A DNA stretch of 64,000 bases from Cristatella mucedo. Taxonomy: Eukaryota; Bryozoa; Phylactolaemata; Cristatellidae. A program made the translations under genes and the position numbers. The stretch covers positions 953,001 to 1,017,000 of the forward strand of contig WPIO01000016.1 of NCBI GenBank assembly GCA_009760855.2, in the 5' to 3' direction. The notes under the pieces were generated by a model, which was given only the letters and a program-made list of their open reading frames with translations, made no database searches and was not told where the DNA came from. How positions within the stretch are numbered: position 1 is the stretch's first letter; the number at the start of each line of letters is the position of its first letter. Shown here piece by piece: positions 58,342-64,000 of the stretch.

Positions 58342-59245
58342 GCAGTGACGTAGCAGTGACGTAGAAGGAGCAACATAGACAGGCGTTTTTTCCGTGTTTT
58401 CTAGGAGCGGGCTCTAGGCTAAGCAGGTGGAAGTGGCGGCGATGACTCCGAGACAGGCCGCTAATTCACAGAGTCCACGTTCAAGGACGGCCTCTAGGAG
58501 GACGGTATCTTCCTTATTTCAAGAGAAAGATTCTATTTCTAGAGACGGTAAAGAGAAAAACCATTTTATGTGCGTCTCGAAAGGACTACTGAGCGAGCGG
58601 GTAGCGTACAGCTCGCTTCAGGCTCGCCAAACTGGGGTACGAGGGGCGTGGCGTAGCGAGTTGGCGAAAGATAATCCAACCTCGCGAGCCTAGTGCAGCA
58701 GGTCTGGGTCCTGCTGCAGGCAAGCCTTTCTTGCCGATTGCAAGCCTGCGGGGCTGGATGAGAGACACTCTGGGGCAGCTCGGCTGCAATAGGAACGCGG
58801 CTGCTGGGTCGGCTGCTGGGCCGCTCTTTGCGTTTGACATTGCTACCCGAAGCAAGTCGCCGGAGGAAATTAAAGTTCACCCATTTCGTTTCCGGTTGCT
58901 CTACCGCTCGTCAGCGGCGGTGCGGCCGAATGAGCTTCGCATCAGTTGAGAACATAGCCTCAGATCCAACCCCAGCCCCGCCCCCGGAAGCCCTCGAGTG
59001 TGGGGGTGGGGTGGGTCTGACAGACTTCGAGAGCGAAGTGGCGAGGTTCGTCGAGCGGCGCGCCTTCGGCGCCCGGATCCTAGCTTCTCCTGCGCAGAAC
59101 TTTACGCAAACGGCAAATGAGTTCGGCGATCCTCTGTCAAACAGCCGCTTCGCTTCGCGAATCTCCTGCGCTGTGAGCGATTCAGCCGCCTCGACCGCGC
59201 GTCAGCGTCGTCGGCGTCGTCTCTTCAATCCACAGCATTAGGTGG
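58342..59245 (+). promoter_or_regulatory. CpG-rich segment, possible promoter island
   Basis: GC- and CpG-rich (CGAGCGGCGCGCCTTCGGCG at about 59053) in an AT-leaning region. It opens with a direct double copy of GCAGTGACGTA (58342-58363), each holding a CRE/AP-1-like TGACGTA. It contains open frames on both strands (for example 58427-58693 and 58828-59241 +) without any recognised domain. It could be a promoter island, an exon of an unknown gene or a GC-rich repeat. Confidence 0.35.
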
Positions 59246-59329
59246 GTGGGTCTTTGCGATTCGTCCTCCGTGTGCGCGTACCTGCTGCTTACACTCTGTC
59301 TACTGGCAGATGTTACCAACAAACATTCG

Positions 59330-59420
59330 GTAATGCTTTACATGTAGCATCTGTAAAGTGCCAAGTGAGAGATTCAGTTCACCAAGGGGCTATACAAATA
59401 TGTTGCTATTATCATTATTA
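59330..59420 (+). mobile_element. LINE-A-type solo 3' tail
   Basis: CATCTGTAAAGTGCCAAGTG, AGAGATTCAGTTCACCAAGG, GGCTATACAAATATG. An inverted tail follows at about 59440-59510 (CACTCTCCGAGAACTGAATC, CTCTAGGCACTTTGCAG), making a palindromic pair. Confidence 0.5.
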
Positions 59421-60049
59421 TTATCGCGGTTATAATACAATTATATAATAATAATACGTTTATGTAACACTCTCCGAGAACTGAATCTTTCTCTAGGCAC
59501 TTTGCAGATACTTAATCAGTTCCGGACTCTACCAAGATAAGTGAATTTTTGCAAAGTATGATTTTTTTTCATTCATAGAGTATTTTGAGTCAGGACACAA
59601 AAAATTTATTCGCAACCCTCTAAATACAGTTTTAACATTTTCAGAGCCCTCTGGGCACGGGATAACACCCCTTTAGTCACCAGTCACGCTGCAGCAACCA
59701 ATCCTAAAACAATCTTCGGCTTCTTCTAAGAAAAACTGTTCCCCTATCTCTATCAAATGTCTAGTCGCATTTCGTGGCCTATGGTGACATGGTCCATGAT
59801 TGACCCTTTTTATTATTTTTCTAGTCACTTATTTGGTAACTCCATGAATCAGATATTATTTCTACGCCTCTTGTACACAAGGATTGAGGCCTTCAGGGTG
59901 ATACAGTCGAAAATCTTTAGATTGGTAGCTTAACGCAAGTTGAAATTCAAAGTTTTTCAACAGAGGATGGAGCAAACACACTGTAGGTCCTAAGGCTTCT
60001 GCGGATGCATGCAGTACGTATATGAGCAGTGATAAAAATAATAACAATA

Positions 60050-60100
60050 ATAATAATACATTTTATATCGCCCTCAGAGAACTCTCTCTCTCTCTATCTA

Positions 60101-60182
<82 letters not shown>

Positions 60183-60200
60183 GCCGCTTTACATATGCTG
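60050..60200 (-). mobile_element. LINE-A tail with an internal CT expansion
   Basis: (AAT)n and ATATCGCCCTCAGAGAACTC lead into (CT)n at 60083-60180, then TAGCCGCTTTACATATGCTG. In other copies this gap is just AATCTCTTTC. Confidence 0.75.
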
Positions 60201-60374
60201 AACCTGCTTTTATATCTAGAGGCAAGTTCTTCTGGGCTATGGATAATGTACGGCGCATAAAATCGTGGTCGTAGTCACGTCGAGAAGTTACAATAGGCTT
60301 CATCTGTGTAATTTTAAAATTGTATAATGTATAAACCCATGAAGCCGAATTTAAAATGCTTAAACAAAGTTCCT

Positions 60375-60482
60375 GAGCATGCCACCACTAACCATTCGAT
60401 CGTGTTTCCTTTGCAGCAAACGTAAAGCGCCTAGAAAGAGATTGAGTTCTATGGGAGCACCTTATCAAGTGTTATTATTAAT
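60375..60482 (+). mobile_element. LINE-A solo 3' tail
   Basis: GAGCATGCCACCACTAACCA, TTTGCAGCAAACGTAAAGCG, CCTAGAAAGAGATTGAGTTC, TATGGGAGCACCTTATCAAG. Confidence 0.8.
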
Positions 60483-60784
60483 ATTATCGTGGGGCATTAA
60501 AATGGGCAATAGCATGCAATCAATTAAGAAGCGATTAAATGCCCACATAAATGGTGCTTATTGTCTCAGGCTCTGTAAATATGCACTTAAGCAAAGTATA
60601 AATGGAAAATAAATCTTACCTTCCACTCTTAAATGCGGAGTACTTGTATATACCTTAAATATTAAAGCATAGTTTCCACAGTGCCAAACTTGCCAACAAA
60701 ATCTGCGACGCACAGCAGCTATTCTTATAAGTGAAGTATTCCTTTATCCGAAATTCTTATACGCGGAGTCGGCTGCATCTGTTT

Positions 60785-61180
60785 ATTGTATATACATAGC
60801 CGTTTCCCGACCGCGGCTTCCGACCTGTCGCTACAGGTTGCTCTCGGCAGGTTTCTCTGGGCCAGGCCATTTGTCCGCAGAATCCAGCCTGGACGAGCAG
60901 ACAGTCACGGACTCAGGGAGCAAATTGCATTTCATAAAGGTCGCTTCTGCCTCCGCTGCTCGGAATCGGAGACCCGGTGGAGCTGGTCTAGCGGCGGAGA
61001 CCAGCGGAAATGACGTCGCGTCGGCTTTGCACGCCGACACTCGTACGCTGGGCCGCCGCGAAGCCCGCCCGCGAGGGCATCCGTCCGAGTCGGAGGGTCG
61101 GTCCTTGCCGACGACACTATCGTCGGAAGGCAACCATCCGGCGGAAGTGTCGCGTAATATCTCATATCCACGTTAAAAAA
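60785..61180. other. GC-rich segment, unresolved
   Basis: CpG-rich, with stop-free frames on both strands (60838-61176 +, 60831-61133 -, 60932-61222 -), as expected from high GC. No domain recognised. It lies 190 bases beyond the 3' end of the - strand propeller gene. Confidence 0.35.
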
Positions 61181-61367
61181 AACTCGTATTATCAGTGCAA
61201 GCATTATCGGTGCAAGCACCATTACTTACAGGTATACCGTATTCGTGTAAACTTCTATCGGTCAACTGTTTTCAACACGTCAACCATGCGGCGGCTTGCA
61301 TAGCCTATCTACGTAAGTGCGCATCGAAAGCATAGCTTAATGAGCGGCAATAGCATAAGTATTGCAA

Positions 61368-62590
61368 TTAGGAATATCCTCCTCGGATGAGGTTCTCGGC
61401 ACACGTTGCAGTCAGTGCACTGAAGAATGCTGACACACTGTATTGGTGTAGCATTTCTTTGTGCTCGATCTTATCCTCATATAATCCCCACGTCCTTTCA
61501 AGCCAATATGGAAGGAAGCTATCGCTGGAGTACGACGGGTTGCCATTGTTTGAACGAAATAGATATGTTATTACCAACATCCATGTTCAGTGAAGTGGGT
61601 GACGCTTTTCATATCTTTACTAAGTACAAACAGGCGTACGTAATCCTTCGCGCTTATTGCAAGCCTCGTAGGCCCGGTCAGACCATCGATGAGACATTGC
61701 ATCCACTGCCCGTCGCGTGCATCAACAGCTTCTACTGTGCCAGCACCCTGCAGACAGAGGTAGATAACTTCTCCACACGGCGAGGTGCAGACGTCGCAGA
61801 CAGGCTCGCCGTATTCAAGTCTCCACAGTTGCCTTCCGTCGTGAGCGTAGGCATCCAGCGCCGAGATAAGTCTCTTGTTTCTGGTTATTAGCGTGCCCGA
61901 ACTGACCACGACAACTGCGTCGGCTGTGCTGGTCATGCAGCTGATAATATAGGGAATTTTAAATGCAGACAGCCGCCAGTGCCGAAGCATAGATATGACA
62001 GGCACGCAGAAAACAGAGTACCACCTATCGCCCTTTTCCATATTTCTCTGCGCTGCAGTCGCAAGCACGTCCCCATGGACCGAGATGTACCACGTAGAAG
62101 ATTTCGGGTACACCTTTAGCCGTCGCTTTTCTTCCTCGTCAGCATAAATTGTAGGTTCCTCAGTCCAAACATTCTCAATAAAACTGTCCTCGACCCACTG
62201 GCCTCCACCAGGCCCGCGCCGAAGCAGCGACACGTGACCGCTTTCCAGGCCAGCTGCAATTCGTCCGTCGCCCTAAGCCTCACAATCTGAGGATTCTCTC
62301 CATGAGCGCCAGCTTCTCAATGTACCAAAGCCCTCCCATTCAATAAAAGAGAACTCCGTAACGTAGTCATATATATTTGTACACAGCAGAGTGTCTTCGA
62401 GCGTTAAACAGATGTCATCGCTCTGATGGCTCATTTTCAACGGTGGGTAGATTTGACCCTGACAGCAATGAAGTGATGGCAGAGTCGGAGGCTTCTTCTT
62501 ACAAATGACGCTAAGAGCACAAAGATCACTCAGAGCCTTCTCTCTTTTCATGACTAAAATAGAAGTGCTGCACTGAGCCGTGCGTAAGGA
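61368..62590 (-). CDS. Probable beta-propeller protein, C-terminal exons
   Basis: The main exon runs from about 62272 (after GAGGCTTAG) or 62253 (after AATTGCAG) down to 61575. It encodes about 230 residues with propeller-blade repeats: GDGRIAAGLESGHVSLLRR, LDAYAHDGRQLWRLEYG, VDARDGQWMQCLIDGL and PTRLAISAKDYVRLFVLS, reminiscent of NHL/WD/PQQ-type blades. A donor TTG|GTAATA at 61574 can join an exon 61419-61368 in matching phase (ALTATCAENLIRGGYS, stop); without splicing the frame stops at once. Upstream, an open frame from an acceptor near 62590 (TTTTCGTGCAG) has DDICLTLEDTLLCTNIYDY and may be a preceding blade; its junction with the main exon is unresolved. I cannot name the family member. 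Introns here are about 50-160 bases, unlike the RPTP. Confidence 0.55.
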
Positions 62591-62837
62591 GCTGCACGAA
62601 AAAACATGCAAATATCCTCACGCCTGCGCTCTGTGTGACAGCAGACGGTCACCGGCAAGAGTACCCTTTGATTGAATTATGAAAGTATGCAATTGAAGTA
62701 TGCAATTGAGTTATGAAAGTATGCAATTGTATAAATTGTAAAAGGCTCCAATGGTATGGCACATACGATTAGTTACTGCATGCAAAGCAAGCATAACTTT
62801 TAGACTCCATCGCCCATTCATAGTACAGCCTTGGGTC

Positions 62838-63150
62838 TTAGTCATGTGGTAATGTGCTTGCACTACACGAACCTGATCGTGGGATCAAGTCCATTGACCG
62901 TGGCGAACGCCGTGAAGTCTCTTCAGCTGCTATACAAATAAAGCAGTTAAATCAGCTAACTTATTGTTGCCCCTTGGTCTTGTCCTCCCTTGGTTTTAGC
63001 CCAGCAGGTCAGGTGCTTGCTAATCATGAGCCAGGTCGTGTGTCCGAGTCCAGCATTAGGCAATCTTTTATTGTCCACTACAGCTAGTAGTGGTAGCCAT
63101 TAATATTCTTCTGCCGCTATGCAGATGAGGCTGATAAATAAGCTTACTGA
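62838..63150 (+). mobile_element. Two worn SINE2-like units
   Basis: Unit 1, about 62838-62960: GGTCTTAGTCATGTGGTAAT, GATCGTGGGATCAAGTCC, tail AAAGCAGTTAAATCAGCTAA. Unit 2, about 62990-63150: TTTTAGCCCAGCAGGTCAGG, GGTCGTGTGTCCGAGTCC, AGTGGTAGCCATTAATATTC, tail GAGGCTGATAAATAAGCTTA. They are tandem and in the same orientation. Confidence 0.5.
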
Positions 63151-63690
63151 TTTTATTCTACTCCTCGCGCCTTTTTTATCGACCGTCATTTGCCCTAGAA
63201 AACCCGAACCAAATGTAACCGCAAAACCACAAAGTTCTACAAGTAAAAGAAAAAAACAAGAAAACATATGTCGCATATATGTCGCACCTTGCGATCACTA
63301 GGTTACATAGCCCAAGTGTGGTTACAATATCAGAAGGGCCTTTCCATTAGCAGACGGTGCGTTAGGCGTTTAGATATCTTACAACATACCATAGTATTAA
63401 GAAGCACCTTATGCAAGTGGCCTCTGACAAATGATGCAGATAACTATACATGTATGCATATAAGCGTTCACTTGCTTGTACGCATATATATATATATATA
63501 ATTGTGCAACTGACTGTGCATGTCTATCATTATAGAGCTTGCCATATACCACTCAAAACTGGTACAGACTGTGCATGTACGGTATCCAACTGCCCCTCAA
63601 ACCTCAGTTAACTAAAACAGAGTGATAAGCAGCAGCGCAGCTGTACGCTGCATAAACAGCATCGCTGCTGGCAACATGAGAGATTAATAA
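63150..63690. other. Spacer with short AT repeat
   Basis: Unrecognised; (AT)n at about 63484-63500. Confidence 0.4.
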
Positions 63691-63780
63691 TAATAGTATA
63701 TTTGTATAGCGCCCTAAGAGAAGTTAATCTTTGTCTGCGAACTTTAAATGTGCTGCTAAGGAGAGTACATTTTAGTTGCA
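63690..63780 (-). mobile_element. LINE-A-type solo 3' tail
   Basis: AATAATAGTATATTTGTATA, GCGCCCTAAGAGAAGTTAAT, CTTTAAATGTGCTGCTAAGG, inverted. Confidence 0.6.
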
Positions 63781-63854
63781 AGGGCATTGAGGAGATGAAT
63801 TCCGCCGTCAGGATCTCACAGAGCAAACACTTCTGCGACCAATAGTCGTCACTT

Positions 63855-64000
63855 AATAATAATAATAATAATGCATTAGATAAAGCGCCCTCAGAGAACT
63901 TAATCTCTTTCTATGCGCTTTACATTTGCTGCAAAGGGAAATTCAATTGAATGCTGAGTAATATCATGCTTGATAAACAACATGAACAACGTGGTTAGGG
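63855..64000 (-). mobile_element. LINE-A 3' end, inverted, runs off the window
   Basis: (AAT)n, GATAAAGCGCCCTCAGAGAA, CTTAATCTCTTTCTATGCGC, TTGCTGCAAAGGGAAATTCA, GAACAACGTGGTTAGGG. It continues past 64000. Confidence 0.9.

Overview
This is a repeat-rich animal (metazoan) genomic window. It is not bacterial: the coding signal is split into short exons with GT/AG boundaries and consistent reading phases, the introns run to kilobases, and most of the remaining DNA is fragments of non-LTR retrotransposons (LINEs), tRNA-derived SINEs and microsatellites. The species cannot be fixed from the sequence. The LINEs look like the CR1-like elements seen in many aquatic invertebrates, and the divergent phosphatase does not point to any well-known model animal.

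The main gene is the 3' part of a receptor-type protein tyrosine phosphatase (RPTP) on the + strand, about 5.74-52.2 kb. I rebuilt 18 exons whose phases all join, apart from one ambiguous donor, giving about 1,319 residues. In order they encode the end of one fibronectin type III (FN3) domain, five complete FN3 domains, a Ser/Thr/Pro stalk, one membrane span, a juxtamembrane linker and two tandem phosphatase domains. The 5' end lies left of the window or was not recognised. The first phosphatase domain (D1) has lost nearly every catalytic residue except the cysteine. The second (D2) keeps a full C-X5-R signature but lacks the general acid. That is the reverse of the usual active-D1/weak-D2 arrangement and is the most interesting protein-level observation here.

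A second, probable gene lies on the - strand at 61.37-62.6 kb. It encodes a beta-propeller-like protein with short introns. GC- and CpG-rich segments at 58.4-59.25 kb and 60.8-61.2 kb could be a promoter island or exons of something unrecognised.

The introns and flanks are a layered retrotransposon graveyard. LINE-A has one copy at 29.9-31.7 kb with an open reverse transcriptase frame, and several truncated copies and many solo 3' tails on both strands. LINE-B has copies at 0.2-2.7 kb and 28.5-32.7 kb, the latter split by LINE-A, plus inverted tails. Fragments of further LINEs (C, D) occur. SINE1 is tRNA-derived and its 3' end copies the LINE-A 3' hairpin. SINE2 is a second tRNA-derived family. 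Two further unnamed repeats carry long CT tracts inside them. Family names A/B/C/D, SINE1/2, CT-core and X are labels for this window only. Minisatellites (25-bp and about 21-bp units) and AT, GT and CT microsatellites fill much of the rest.
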